64,000 nt of DNA from Ulota crispa (taxonomy: Eukaryota > Streptophyta > Bryopsida > Orthotrichales > Orthotrichaceae), in assembly GCA_963920765.1 (NCBI GenBank), contig OY987243.1, forward strand, positions 32,673,060 through 32,737,059, written 5' to 3'. Of the stretch, positions 33,701 to 46,639 are shown in pieces. The translations under genes were made by a program, and so were the position numbers. The notes beneath the pieces were generated by a model. That model made no database searches, had not been told where the DNA came from, and worked only from the letters and a program-made list of their open reading frames with translations. Within the stretch, counting starts at the first letter, position 1, and every line of letters starts with the position of its first letter.

Positions 33701-36669
33701 TGTTGTCTACCTTTCTGAAAGGTGTCTTAGCTTCCACTTAGCATCTATAAAAGCGCTTTGACATTTGTAGAGCGTAAATCATCTTTCTCTAACTCCAAGT
33801 CTCAACCTGTTGTTTAGGTTTGGCAAGTCCGGACCACAAAATCAAATGTCGCTTTGGCTAAGACCCTACATCAAGGTGAGCCTGTGGTTACTTTCTCATA
33901 ACTGCTCACAACGTTCTCTTGCATCTTAATCTATTCGTCTATTGGTATCCGATGCATTGTTATAGCCCTGTTGGTTGAAAATTTGAGCTGAATCTATTTG
34001 ATAAATAATGGAGTTTGTAGTCTATTGGTCAATTGTAGAGGGGGTTTCTTTTTGGATGGTGCAGGCTTATCATAAGTTTGGAGATGCAGCTTTCAGTTTG
34101 ACACGGTTCTTCAAAGATAAAGATACTGGCGGTGGAACCTTTAAACCGCCTGCTGCAATTGGTCGTGCTACTGGTTGGTTTTTTCACTTTGATACTGATG
34201 TCTTTGAGTTCGGTCGTATTAGCAGTTCGCACCCAGCGCAAGTCCTTTTCAGTCAGACGTACTTTTAATATATTAGGTTAACCTTTGCAAACGTATTTTC
34301 TAGATGGTGTGGTGTACTCAAGGACAGTCCAACAAACATCTTCCACTACCATCAATCTCAGTGCTGTCACCAATCCTCTTCGCTTTCTACAAGCTTCTAG
34401 TCTTCAGAGTTGCAAGACCGGAGCTGTTACAGAGAAAAACGATGGAAGCACAGATGGAGTGAAGAGTTTTATGCCTTCAGTGAGTATCTTTGCATGTTGG
34501 AATTTCTCAGATTTTTCAGGAGCAATGCTGATAGTGTTCACGGTGTGTACGCTTTGGGCTAGTAACAGGGCTTTCAGTAAAATTAGACATTCTCAGATCT
34601 TTTTGACAGCACTACATAAGAGAATTTGCCATAGTTCACGGAGGGGTCTTTCCCTAAGGCCATAGTGATTATATGGAGGGGAGGCCTCTGTATGATCATT
34701 GTGACTATAGGATGACATGCTCTTGAGTCGTGGTAAAGATTCTCTTTAAGGTGCTGTCTGAAAGTTCTTGACTGAGTCTAATTTTACTGAAAACACCGTG
34801 TATTGCTTTCTAGATAATATCTTATCAATTCATTGGAAGAATTTACTCATTTCTTGAACGTTGGAGCTCTTGTAGGGATCAGTTTTTGCTCCACGTCTTC
34901 ATGAAGACGCCAGACCTTCAGCACCTCGTGAATCTTTATCAGCATTACTTGCAGCCGATCGATTATCAAAAAGCAGTCAAGCGCTGAAAGATGTGGCTAT
35001 CACTGCTGCCAATTGTGCAGTTGGTAGTACTGCTGGGTTGGTTCATTTGTCCGGCAGTGCCGGAGCCAGCAAAGGAGGAATTGCTGGACGGAGAATTCTT
35101 GGTCCAAGCCCTGCTGCAAGGCTCAGTGAACCTCAATGTAGGTTTTATTTTTTCAACTTTCTATCCTCCTAAAGTTGCCAAATCACTTTATTACAGATCC
35201 CTGAATAACTATCCGTCCCAGATTCTAACTCTCTTTTCTTAGAGACCTTATGGTGAATATACTAATATATTATTTTATTTTATGTATCGAGTTGCTACAT
35301 CCGGTCATTTTCCATGTCTGGTGCATACAATATCATTTCTCATCAACTTGTGTTGTTGGGCGTATCTAAATTTAACACGTGAATGACAATGGTAAGGGGT
35401 GTGATGTGAAGCGTCAGGTCGACCAGCAGAATGCTCTTCGAGCAGTATGACATCATATTTGAAAGATATTGGTCCATGCCCTTGTGTTTGTCCCAAATCG
35501 AACAGCCGTCAGGAAGAAGTGGAGGCTGGTGCCAAGCCAGAAGAGATCTTACCTACTAATCAGAAGGACACGGCACCCAAGGACGAAAAGAGTAAAAGAG
35601 CTGCAAATTTCTTGAAGGAGGTATGTACTGTCATGTCTTTGGTCATTCATTAGGACACTCTCTTAATAGATTGTCAATTTTTCAAATGCTAAAAGGCATC
35701 AAACTCATGGTCATCACGCAAATAGGTATAACTTATTGTTTTACAGTGATGTTAGTGTCCTTGGCTACAATATCATATTTTAATAGCAACATTTAGCTAA
35801 CTTTAAATGAACATGCACTTGACATTGATTTCAATATTTTCATAGTATTGATTTAATTTATTATTAGACTACCATTAGTTTACAGTGTATGACTTTGTGA
35901 ATTAAATGAGGAACCTTTGAGATGTCTTCCAACTTCACTTGAAAGAACCAAGTCAGATGTTCTCTTGGCTTATGTTATGGGCTCTTTCTTTGTCCTGAAC
36001 AGGTACGGGGTCGTCTCAGTTCTGGAGAGTACAAGGGATTCTTAGAATGTATGAAAGGTCTGAAGAACCAAACTATGAATATGGACAAGCTTTTACAGCT
36101 AGTTGGAAGTTACTTCTCCGCTCCAGAACGTCTCTTTCTACTGCGGAGGTTCGATGAAACTTTTGACTTCATTCTCGGTTGATGTTTGTGCTTAGCCGTC
36201 GTGCCTCACACCGCTCCCTCAGATTTAATCTCACGCGCCGTGTCCTTTACTTCTGCACCGGGTATTGTATTGCAGGTCAACTTATTACCGAAGCTGCATT
36301 ATTGCGGAAGCTAAAATATGCTACAGGAACTGAAATAGTGTCTGTTGTTCTTTTCAGTTTTGGAGAATTTGTACCAAGCCACCACCGCGCTGCTTACGAG
36401 ATTCTGTTGGCAACCAAGCATGCGGCTCGTGGAGTGTCATTAGGTTGGTGTCATTGTTTTTCTCCAGAGCTTCAGATTAGTGTTCTAAAATCCACCGTTA
36501 ACCTTTTAGTCCCCAAACTAATTTTGCAGTACATATTTCTACCATCCATATTTGCAGGGTGTTGGTTCTTCTTCCTATTGGTGCATTTATTGTATTCCTG
36601 GAACTTCCTAAATGACTCATTTCAGCTCCTGTCAAGAAAGTAGCCACTCGTGGCCAGTTGGACATTTAG
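27736..36669 (+). CDS. RTEL1: RTEL1-type DNA helicase (regulator of telomere elongation helicase 1)
   Basis: Twenty-five exons give ~1084 aa: 27736-27837, 28571-28911, 29128-29267, 29402-29483, 29647-29797, 30034-30196, 30358-30531, 30766-30899, 31149-31200, 31432-31576, 31683-31837, 32010-32101, 32226-32333, 32780-32848, 32978-33064, 33204-33263, 33576-33691, 33818-33875, 34065-34173, 34304-34479, 34876-35137, 35418-35620, 36003-36148, 36358-36443, 36626-36669. Motifs: Walker A SPTGTGKT (58-65), YASRTHSQL, four iron-sulphur cysteines (161, 178, 187, 223), DEAH (267-270), [16 protein letters not shown] (638-643), QAIGRVIRH (703-711), and a harmonin-N-like region (~985-1065). RTEL1 unwinds D-loops, T-loops and G-quadruplexes in telomere upkeep and recombination control, in the nucleus. 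Oddities: GC-AG intron 5, and exons 1 and 2 out of phase at the homologous junction (28571 restores frame by adding 16 residues). All other junctions agree in phase. The identity is certain; the exon 1/2 join and 3' end are not. Confidence 0.93.
27897..28255 (+). pseudogene. Decayed second copy of RTEL1 exon 1 in intron 1
   Basis: 27897-27936 repeats the 5' half of exon 1 (CCGTGCAATTTTCCTTACGATGCTTACGACTGC against exon CTGTGCAATTCCCTTACGATGCCTACGACTGC). 28229-28250 repeats the 3' end with its donor (TTCGTCTCTGCAGCAGGTATTCC against CTCGTCTCTTCAGCAGGTATGC). About 290 bp separate the halves. The frame is broken by an extra T and a stop. Confidence 0.6.
32535..32764. mobile_element. TTAA-type MITE in RTEL1 intron 13, copy B
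   Basis: TTAA stands at both boundaries (32531-32534 and 32765-32768). The ends CCCTTAAAGGACCG and CGGTCCTTTAAGGG are perfect 14 bp inverted repeats. The interior matches 24491-24718. The right boundary is 11 nt from the exon 14 splice junction (32780). Clean ends indicate a recent insertion relative to the other copies. Confidence 0.85.
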
Positions 36670-36765
36670 GGGTAACGTCCTGCAAATTTCAGTCTCTCAG
36701 AAACTCAAGTAGCACATTGGCGTTTGTTTAGCAATGAATAACGGCTGATATGGGATGGATTGCAG

Positions 36766-37009
36766 AAAGCCTCTCGGGTAGCAGGGCAAGTGTCTTTACT
36801 CTCCAAAACAGAAGCCGTAATCCTTCACCTCTTTCTCCTACTGAGGCCCGACCAGTAAAAGAAGCTAGAACAACATCTAATACAGGTGAGGTACTTTTCA
36901 AACTTGATTATTCGAGTGATGCCTGCTGTGTTCAATTTCAGTGGAACTTCTTGAGCTAACTGTTTGGGTTATTCATCTTTCTCCAGTTGTAGGTCGTGGA
37001 AAGCAATGA
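36766..37009 (+). other. RTEL1: Alternative RTEL1 3' exons 26 and 27
   Basis: Two further exon-like segments are in phase with exon 24 if exon 25 is skipped: 36766-36885 (acceptor TTGCAG, donor CAG before GTGAGG) and 36987-37009 (acceptor CTCCAG), ending in TGA at 37007-37009. They would add a Ser/Pro-rich tail (NRSRNPSPLSPTEAR) and finish VVGRGKQ. The exon 25 form ends ATRGQLDI instead. Which form is used cannot be told from the sequence. Confidence 0.5.
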
Positions 37010-40000
37010 CACACGTATTAAGCTATTTTGCGAAGTAGCAGCATAAAGCGCCATGCTTTGTCACAAAATGCATGGGAGGTACGCAATCCTGTACCGAAAG
37101 CATCCCGACGTCAGTGGCTGTTTGCTTGATAGGACCGAATTGTGCAGATTTTGTGATTACTTGCATGTTTCTGGTTGCCATGTGTCGTTCAGTTCCTCAC
37201 TTGCATCACCCGTTTGTTATTGAATCTTGTGTACAGCTTGGGATAATTGGTAGGTGAAATCGAACCAAGGATGGTATATGGTTAGTACTCTCCAGCTCTT
37301 TCAAAAGTTTGGTTATGCAGTCTCCAGCGCATTTGCCAGGTCACTGGCGCATTTCATCACTTTCCATGAAACCAATAACTTCTTGCAATATTCTGATGGT
37401 GTAGAATTTAACCACTTCTGAACTGTATATTTTTATTAGCACGCTGAGTGGAATCGGTGTTTATAAAACCACAATCTTTTCGGCGCGATATACGAAGGTG
37501 ACTCTCTGGGCCGTTACTGCTGAATTCGACATACCTCAATCTTTGTAATTTTTATCATCAGTTTTTAGTGACTAGGTCTAGGAAGCGTGGCAGCAAAACT
37601 TTACTTCCAATTCAAGAGGACTTCCTGGGTAATAAGAATGCAAAGGAAAGAGTTTTCAATTATCTTGAGTAGTTCGAGGTTGGAAGGGACTAAGGACGAC
37701 CCATTCCATTCCACTTTGATGTTCGCTGTCAGGCCTGGCTGTACTGGTGGCATTCTAGGCCTCAAATGTACTAACTACAGTACTCTTTGAAATTTGAATA
37801 TAGTTTGCAATCATTGAAGCTCTGATGTGTATCTTCAAACGTAATCTAGTAGAAAATTGCTTCTATTCTGTATAAACAGGGTATGAATTTGATACTTTTG
37901 TAAAATAATTGGAGGACAATGCTGAATTTTTGCTGTCAAGATGTGACTTTGTAAAACTGTGTGAGTTTCAGGCACCTTTCTAGAATGTTATGTACTCTAA
38001 CTATATATTTTTGCAATTAAAGAAATTTTTAAAAATATATAAAAATTGTCAGAATGACATTTTCTTTAAATTTTTGAGTATTGCAGGACTTTTATAACCC
38101 TATAAAGACCACGCATTTTCACAATATCTTCACAATATCCACTAGAAACTGGGGTAGTCAACTTAGATGTGCAGTTGAATCAAATGTGGACCCAATTTTA
38201 AGAACTCAACTGAGAAGAACACCTTGTTTATTAGTATAAATAATCTAAATTTGTACCAAATCTATTGTTGTAGGTGAAATAGTATAATGATTGAGTGAGT
38301 TGTATGTGGAAAATCTTTAGTTTGTCATGCTTGTGTAGTTTTGGATCTTAATACTTCATACAAGTTTTGCTTGAGAAGAGTCTTATATTTCTAAAAAGTG
38401 GGCTTTCCCACCTTTCCAATAAGATTAATCTCACTCAAAATGGATAAAAATAGCAATCACAAGGTGTAGCTAAGTGGACAAAAAGGGTAAAAAATCCCAC
38501 TTTATTTGCTACCCTAGGTTCTACAAGAAACTTGATAAATTTTACATAAAGTCCAATTGGTGAAAACAATCAAGAATTGGCCTTGAAAGTAGAATGAATT
38601 TTAAAAAAAATGATAGCACCATTTCAATAGATTTTCAAATACCACAATTATACTACTACTGTATAGATAAACATTACAAGTGTATATCTTAAGCAATTTA
38701 AAATTTTTTAGAATTGCACAATTGAAATGTGACATTCCTCTTAGATGTTTGATGTGTCGTGTTGTCGCTTTGATCCATCTTTGACCAAGTATGGATACAT
38801 ATTTCAAGGCCATGTTGTATAAACATCATTATTTATCAACTCACATACCCAATTCCATTATTGTTTTGGTTGGAGCGAAATTCTCATGATCACAAGTATT
38901 CTTCAAGACCAACTTCCAAATTGTTGTTACACTATAGGCCAAAAAATACTTTCCTGAACCAAAACATGGTTCGGTGATCTCTACAAAGTTAAAGTTTTAT
39001 TAATTGTCACAAGACACAAATTAAACCCAAATGACATTTAAATTTGTGTCAAATTTATGACTTTTAAACAAGCACAAATTTTGTTTGTCCTTTTTAAAAC
39101 TCCAAAGTCTCATTTTTTGCAAACCATACTTGTGTTTGGTTATTTATTTTTCAAGCACCATAGCATGTAATCACCCATTAGTGAAAGAAGTTTTTGTTTG
39201 TGCTTTGTGGAATCGATGTTCCCTAGATGTAAAAATTCTACATGTTATTGGAATTATTGAGTATTGGTCATATTTTGGAACATGAATAAATAGATTTGTC
39301 CTATACAGGTTACTTCAATTAATGTGAAACTTTGGATAGTGCAAGACCTCTCCACACTACTTTGGGTGGATTTTCTTAAATTATTGTGAAAATGTAGCTT
39401 GCCTCTAGCCCTTGTTCTCCAAGTAGGGTTTTGATTACAATGGTTTGCTGCCCCTCAAGTTAGAATTTGGCTATGCAACCTCCATAATGATGCATCTCAC
39501 ACATTCTAATTAAGGTACAAGCTTGCAAAACCTCCTCAAAGTTTTGGCTACTTGAGTCACACTGTTTCATATAGTACTTGAGTATTGTAGCCCACAATAA
39601 GTATTGTAACCCACAATTTATGAATAACCTAAATCATTGTGCATTTCTTTATTAGTAGGCCTTGCAAATTCCTTGATTTCTTAAATTAGTGTGAGTTGGT
39701 GTTGTTTGTGTAGGGCACAATAATTGTGTGATATTAACAAACAAAAATCAACAATATGTGTCCAATATCCCACTAGTGTTATCATTACTCAATATTAGTC
39801 ACATTTGGAAACAATGCAATGATGTTCAAAAACATAGTTGTAATCTATTAGTCTCTAGTTGTTTACTATTAAAATTTTGATATGCATAAAGCATTCTACA
39901 TCAACTCATTTTGTTGTAGCAAATGTTTTGACTTCCTTAATCTTTAACGTTCATACTTTTGGATGTACAAATGATAGCATTTCTAGGTATTTTCGGTGGA

Positions 40001-41484
40001 CAACTACAAGCCAATTCTAAGCAAATTATAAAAGTAAAATCCCAACTACACCAATGGATGCATTGAATTTGCTATTTTTGAGCATCCAAATTGGAAAATG
40101 ATTTACCATCTATTTTTTAAGTTTTTTTTTTCAAATTTGCCAAACAAAATTCGTACAAGTAAATTGTGCATATATGTACATCAATTCAAGTGTGACAATG
40201 AATAATGAAAAGGCTAATAATGTTACTTAATGCACAATATGGCTCTTAAAGTACGACTCCAAAAAGTATGTATAACAACAAATAGATCTTTACAAACCAC
40301 CATTCATATTGTAAACTTGAAGGAAAATTTCATAGTAAAAATCATTAGTTTTCCAACCCATCTTCAAATGTTCACAAAGTTTTAAACGATTTGTTTTCAA
40401 GTATAAACAAATTCTAATGTACAACAATAAAATTAATGAAGGGGATTTTATCTATAGTTTTATGAGTTATTGTGAAATTTTTTTTTGAAAGAAGTTGTTT
40501 AATTATTCTATAGATTACTTCTTTTACACTTTATAAATATGACCTTATGAAGTGCAGTTGTCTGAGGCAAAAAATGGCTTTTTGTTAATACAAACTCAAA
40601 TATCTAACAATCTATGTGGTGGGAATTTCTGAATTTTTTTCACATCTTTTGGTACTAGTGTGCTCCAAGATCTTATGATTACATGTGTCCAAAAATGATT
40701 TTTTTCTAAAAATTTGGTGTTTGTATTAGAAATGGCAATTTTGGAGCGGTGTTGGTAAAAACTTAGTCAAAAACTTTTAGGGATTAACCAAACATTGTTG
40801 TAATAGTCTCCAACCTCTTGCCCTTAAAAGGTGGAGAGATTTTTTAGTAAAACAATGCATGAAACCTTGAGCAAAATGGTTGTTCCCCAACTTTCCAAAA
40901 ATATAATTCACTTCTTCATTCATTACAAATCAATTGTTTTGACATGTGTGGTCTTGGCATTAGAAGACAAAAGCTCTATCAAGAAGATATGTCCAATGCG
41001 GCGGTGGGAATGGGCCTTTTGTGAGGACATGGGACCTACTGCGAATAGCCCCTTATTTGATTAAGTATCATGCAATGAAACATGAAGTTCCACATTCTAT
41101 TGTTCGTACATACAGACATACACACCAGAAAGCATCACAAGATTTTATCATGATGGCATAATGGTATGTCTGTACGATATCACCCAATCAGGTATAGGAC
41201 ACGTATGAGGCACGATGTTTAATTAATCAAAACCCAAAAGAAGGCAAGAGTTAGGGCCAAAGGGTCAACATTCTTTCAGAAACTTCTCGAAGGCGTCCTG
41301 TAAATGGATTACATATTCAAAGATCAGCCTTTTAGAAATGCTCAAGAACTTTTAGGGCCGCTTTACACTAGATATCAACGGCTCAAGGCCATAAAAACTT
41401 GGGGTCAAATTTTCAGCCCGAATGGCTTCAAGAACAGTCCCACGCGTTCATAATATAAGCATAACAGGGGCCAATACTTTTGTG
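37010..41484. other. Intergenic, no gene seen
   Basis: The first few hundred bases probably hold the RTEL1 3' UTR and polyadenylation signals. The rest is AT-rich with stops in all frames and no clear terminal repeats. At 41103-41178 a short inverted pair (GTACATACAGACATAC against GTATGTCTGTACGATA) spaced by ~45 nt is visible. Confidence 0.4.
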
Positions 41485-41750
41485 TGAAAGTTTTTCACAC
41501 TTGGTGTTAAGAGTGGCAATAGTTACTACGGGAAAATCATGATCAAATCTACAAAAAGTTGACAAAGATTGTGACCTAATCTACAGTATATTGTAGATTA
41601 GGTCATAATTTTTGTCAACTTTTTGTAAACTTGACCATGATTTCTTGTATTATAATAGCAAAGGAAAATTAGATGCATGTGAACATATTTTTAGACTTCA
41701 TTCATATTGTTAATACCCGTCCTAACACCAAGTGAGAACATACCCTTAGG
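41485..41750. mobile_element. CACTTGGTGTTA-ended MITE, copy 2, with long inner hairpin
   Basis: Left TTCACACTTGGTGTTAAG and right CTAACACCAAGTGAGAACATACCC are inverted and match the copy at 16463-16592. Inside, 41540-41645 is a near-continuous palindrome with ~45 bp arms (TACAAAAAGTTGACAAA ... TGTAGATTAGGTCA ...). It is non-coding. Confidence 0.65.
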
Positions 41751-42509
41751 GTAAAAAGTTAAAATTATTAAAGAAATTTTTGAAAAATTCAAAAGAAAGG
41801 GGTAAAAGAAAAGAGATCAAGAAGAGACATTGGTATTTTAATCACGTCCTACAATGTTGGTTATCTCAAAATAATGATTTGAATTCAAATGATTATATTA
41901 GTACCAAGGTCAAGAAGTGGCTTTTCATTTTTGGAGGACCCAATTTTGGAGTTGGGATTGTGTCAAGTCTAGTCTTTCAAATGTTAAATTATGTTCTAAA
42001 ATGTTGGCATTGACTCTTAGTGTAAAGGCCTTGAGGTCATTTTCAGAGAATCAAATAATGAGATGTTAGCATTGGAAGTGTCAAAAGTTGGAAACTATCT
42101 TAATTGGAAGGACCCAATGTAAGCTTACCAATCAAGAAACTTGTGTTGTTGGCTTAGGGAGCTGACAATGCAGTATCCCTAAAAGTATTGAGAATTGGGC
42201 CCACTTGTTGCCACACTGTTGCTGACCACACTTCAAGCTTCAATTAACGTGCATAGCAATCTATTGCAAGTTAATGCTTCAATACTCTCAATTGGTGTGC
42301 ATCTCAACAAATTCTATTGCATCCTTTGTTCCATGTCCTTCTCCATCTTACAATTTCTGGACCTCTATGGCATAGCCATTGAGGTTGCTCTTAGTAGAGT
42401 GAGAATGAAATATTGTTGAAAATTTTAGCAAGTTTTTGCCAGAATCTTACCTTGAAATGTGAATGGCTACCATAAGACTAGAAAAACTGGCTGAAAAAAT
42501 GGTTGAGTT

Positions 42510-42945
42510 TGCCCAATTCCTTCCCAAGCATATATCAGCCGTTTGTCAAATTTTAAATGAAAACTACTAATATTAATAATCAATTTTATGGATGCACATG
42601 CACTTGTAGCTGATTCTATCCATTTTGTCCAAATTTTTCTTACCTACTTGCATTTAGCCTTTAAAATTTTGGTAATTTTTTGCCAAAATCTTACCTTGAT
42701 TCAAAATTGGCTATAGTTACACTAGAAAAATAAGGTGAAAATAAGGTGAAAATATGGATAAAATTGCTTGATCCCTTTTGGAGGAAATACAAGGTTTGTC
42801 AAATATTGGATAAAAGCTCCTAAAATTAGTATATTTTATTGATGAATGTGCACACGTTGTGAGTTCAATCCATCTCTATCCATATTTTCCTTACTTGCAT
42901 TGTGAGGTGCATGTCATTTGACCAACAAACAAAAAAAATAGAATT
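42510..42945 (+). repeat. Dispersed repeat, copies C and D
   Basis: Two successive diverged copies (42510-42660 and 42770-42945) share the order seen at 14370 and 25735: (A/G)ATG(C/A)A(C/T)(A/G)TGCAC near the middle and TTTTC(C/T)TTAC(C/T)(T)ACTTGCATT near the end, then an A-rich tail after the second. The similarity is moderate. Confidence 0.4.
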
Positions 42946-42993
42946 CAATGGCTGCTTGCATTGTTGGGTGCCACTAAAAAAACCAAAATTTAA

Positions 42994-43623
42994 CCCCTAA
43001 ATGCTTGAGGCTTTTTTTGGGCTTTTGGAACTTGTTTCAAATTGAAGGAAAAGGTAACTTATTAGTGAGATGTATCAAGTTCTTTTGAATTGTAATTGTA
43101 CAAATTCAAACTATAGATGTTAGAAGTCACACAAGAAAAGAAAACACAACAATATCACTAATGGATTGAAAGATTATAATGTTTGATCATGAGGGTGTTA
43201 AAACTACAAAAATGACTTGAAGCCTTTGAATCCTCTTTTCACATGTTGGATCTAAAAAAATGACCATCAAAAAAAAAGGTTAAAGGAAATAACATACATA
43301 ACCCCAATCACTTTATAGCTTTTCAAAATCTTTTCTACAAAATTTTCAAATGAATTTTTTATGTATATTTTTCTCCAAGATCTAGAGTATTTGAGGCTCA
43401 TTTCCAAGAGCTCTCAACACTAGAGAAAGTAAAGAACCTTGTTTAAAAGCTTGAATAAAAAAGTCGCAATTGATCATTTTCAAAATTAGATTGTTGATCC
43501 TAAATTTAGACTTCACAAAGAATAAATCCATAATGTAAAGTACTAAAAATAATAACTTAGTTAGGTTTATTGAACTTCAGAGTATTGCAAACACCAAAAG
43601 TTGGTGCCGCATGCATTTAGGGA
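42994..43623. mobile_element. TTAA-type element, CCCCTAAATGC ends
   Basis: TTAA (42990-42993), then CCCCTAAATGCTTGAGG; right end GCATGCATTTAGGGA, then TTAA (43624-43627). The body is AT-rich and non-coding. Its right TTAA is shared with the next element. Confidence 0.7.
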
Positions 43624-43627
43624 TTAA

Positions 43628-44388
43628 CCCCTAAGCGCCCAAGCTGTATCCACCAAAATCAGAGTTTTTGGAGACTGACAACTTTGATGCATCATATCTT
43701 GGTCAATTGGATGATCCACAAAAAGTGACCATTGAAAATAGTGGAACACCTGCTTAGAAAATGACTTGCAAATTTTGGAAATAATTCACTACGGGAGATG
43801 GGAGATTATAACATTTGATCAAACAGCATGTGATCACAAAATTTCATTTTTTGGTAGGTAGTTGCTATTTGATGATTTTTACAAAATTCTATAAGCCTTG
43901 GATTCATCTCAAATTTTGTGGGCAACAAGATCAAATGTGAATGCAAACTCTTGTAAATTATTGAAGATTGTACTTTTTATGTCAAATTTTAGGGCTTCAA
44001 ATTGCTAATGCATGGAAACAATGACCGGCACAATCGATGACAATTGCCATAATAAGGGTTTAGAACATGCTTGAACCCTTGCCAACAACTTTCCGGCTAC
44101 CACAAAACTTACACAAGGAAGCTTGCATGGGATATTGACCGGTTGCAACATGTAAAACTTTGCTTGCTAAACTGGCCCCGTTGCCCCGTACGGTGTTTCA
44201 CCAAATCAAATCTCTTGTAGCGCTTATACAATAATTTGGCTTTCCTTGCCATTACTCCATTGACATGGACAACTTGAATGCCTTTATAATTATAGTTTAT
44301 AGCAAGACCAAAAAGTTAGATCCAGTGCCTCAAAACTAGGCTTTAAAATCTAGAGCAACCAGAATCTGGTGGCTGGGGCGCTCGGAGG
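43628..44388. mobile_element. TTAA-type element, CCCCTAAGCGCCC ends
   Basis: Left end CCCCTAAGCGCCC after the shared TTAA at 43624-43627; right end GGGGCGCTCGGAGG followed by TTAA at 44389-44392. The body includes GATGCATCATATCTTGG and GATCCACAAAAAGTGACC, the latter similar to the pair at 62754-63378. Confidence 0.7.
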
Positions 44389-44392
44389 TTAA

Positions 44393-46598
44393 TCCCTAAA
44401 GGACCAGATCCCTTTTTTTTGGAAACATAGCAATTTTGGATAGATACTTGTGATTGGAGCTTTCCCTTAGGGGGGTCACACCCCTTTACAATTGGATACC
44501 ACTTGCGATAATGGGGTAATTTAATGGGGGGTATTTAGATTCTTTAAGGTAAATTTTTCCTCCCTTTTTGTAGATAAAAAGCTACTTTAGTGTATCTTAG
44601 GGTACCCTATGCTTACTTCTAAATGGTCGTATGACCTAATTTTTCAAACCCTATTTTTTTTACAAACACAAAAGTATTATAAGAAAAAATTATATGTATA
44701 CAATGGGTTTATAGAAGACTTTGGCCCGCAAGAAAATAGCATAAGAATTTAACACATAGCAAGTCCCTCAAACCATACTTATGAATCAGCCTTCTTAAAC
44801 CCTAACCCACTCCTAACAATTCAAATTACCCAACCACATGCATACTCACAAAACGGCAAATGACAAGCTTTGAAGCATTGAACCCTAAAATGGAGAAGAA
44901 AAGAGGAAAGGAAGAAAACTAGGCAGATGACAACATGTAAGTCTAAGTGTGAACCCAAGCTCTTATTGTCAAGAACTGCAGAAAGAATTGAACGATAAGG
45001 CTGACGTCCACCACCGTCGTTGGTGGAAGAATATAAGAAATCCAACCCTAAATGCGCCAATGAAGAAAACAAATCCAACCTTGAATGCGAACCCCACTAA
45101 GCTCACACTCTTGCACTTGCAAGTACATCGTTGTGAAGAAAATTATGTAAAAAGGATGACAAGCTTCAATTGCACAACACCCTCACTGCCACTTTCAACG
45201 CGCTCAAAAAATTCAAGGAGAGAAAAATTGCAAACAACAAAAAAGCAATCTCAAATTTGAGAATCCAAAGTGCTAGCAAGAGCAACAATTAGCTTAGCAT
45301 AACAGCGTGTAAAGAAGTCAACGCGTAAAGAATCTAATATGCTCGCCAGCACAAACCCTACTCTCAAGATTCCACAACAATGCCAACCTTTGCCAGCACG
45401 TGTGACCTTTATTCAAATACCCTACAGCCCGTTGCTAAACCCTAAACTGTTACAACCCAAAACCCAGACAGAAAAAACCATTTTTCATCTATATTGCTCA
45501 TGAACTCTAAACCCTACACATCCTACTAAACTCTTTTAGGATAATCCTATAATTCCCACCCTATTTTTTTCTACAATATTCTAAAATGGAGGATTATACA
45601 CCACCCTATTTTACATATAATGAAGCAAGACATATATTTCCAATGCTATAGTAAATCTAAAAAGATATAGAATTTATCTCTAGTGAATAAAATTGACCCT
45701 ATTTTTTATCTCACGTAGTTTACTAAAAATTGGAGAATCACCTCCCCAAGAGCTTTGCATACTTTAGGCTGAAATTTTAATAGAATGTGGGGACAAGGTT
45801 TATCTTTCATGTGCACTAAACTTCATGACATTTGGAATTATGAGTAAAAAGTTATGGCCTAACATGTTGTTTTTTACGTTTGGCAGGCAGCTTGGGCAGG
45901 TTTTTAAAAATTACATTTAAAAAAAATATTAATTGTAAATGGGTTTAGGAAACTTATGTGAATGTAAGAAGCTTTGAATCATTCCATTTTGATCAACAAG
46001 ATGAAAGTTATGAGGATTTTTAGTTTGTGGGCAGTTATGGATTCTCTACTCCAAAATAAACTTTGAAGTCCTTTATTTTACTCAATTTTCATTATTTTGG
46101 AAAAAAACAAAACCAAAGAATGTAGATTGTTTATTATAACATTACAACCATTGGGATTGGCGTTTTTCATTTCCAAAATTAAATTCTTAACAATTTTGTG
46201 TTTTGAATCATTCTCTACTTCTTTTTACTAACTAATTTTTTTCCATATGTTATACAACTTCAAATGATTTGAAATTTTTTTGACATGTACTTTACTTAGG
46301 TGGAATAAGTAACTTAGAGAAGCACCACCCAGATGGCCTTTTTTCCTTAGGAATTTCACCTTCCAAAAGTAGTTGCTTGATTTTTCACAAGACGTATTTG
46401 AATATTCAAACCATTCTAACTTCCAATCCACATGGTGGAAAACTCTAAATTTTTTTCCACACCTTCTAAAACTATTCTTCTACAAGATCTTATGATCACA
46501 TATGCATAAAAATGTTTTTGTTTTCAAATTTGGTTGATGCTCTAAAAATGATAGTTTTGAAGAGTTTTTGGTGAAAACTTTGCTTGGTCCTTTAGGGG
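44393..46598. mobile_element. TTAA-bounded 2.2 kb region, possible compound element
   Basis: Left end TCCCTAAAGGACCAGA directly after the TTAA at 44389-44392; right end CTTGGTCCTTTAGGGG before the TTAA at 46599-46602. The ends share CCTAAAGGACCA in inverted orientation. At 2.2 kb this could be one larger element or two neighbours mispaired. The open frame at 44949-45260 has no recognised domain. Region 44750-45500 is locally richer in GC with TAAACCCTA motifs. Confidence 0.45.
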
Positions 46599-46639
46599 TT
46601 AAAGGCTGGAATGAAACTTCATAATAACGCATTTTGAAA

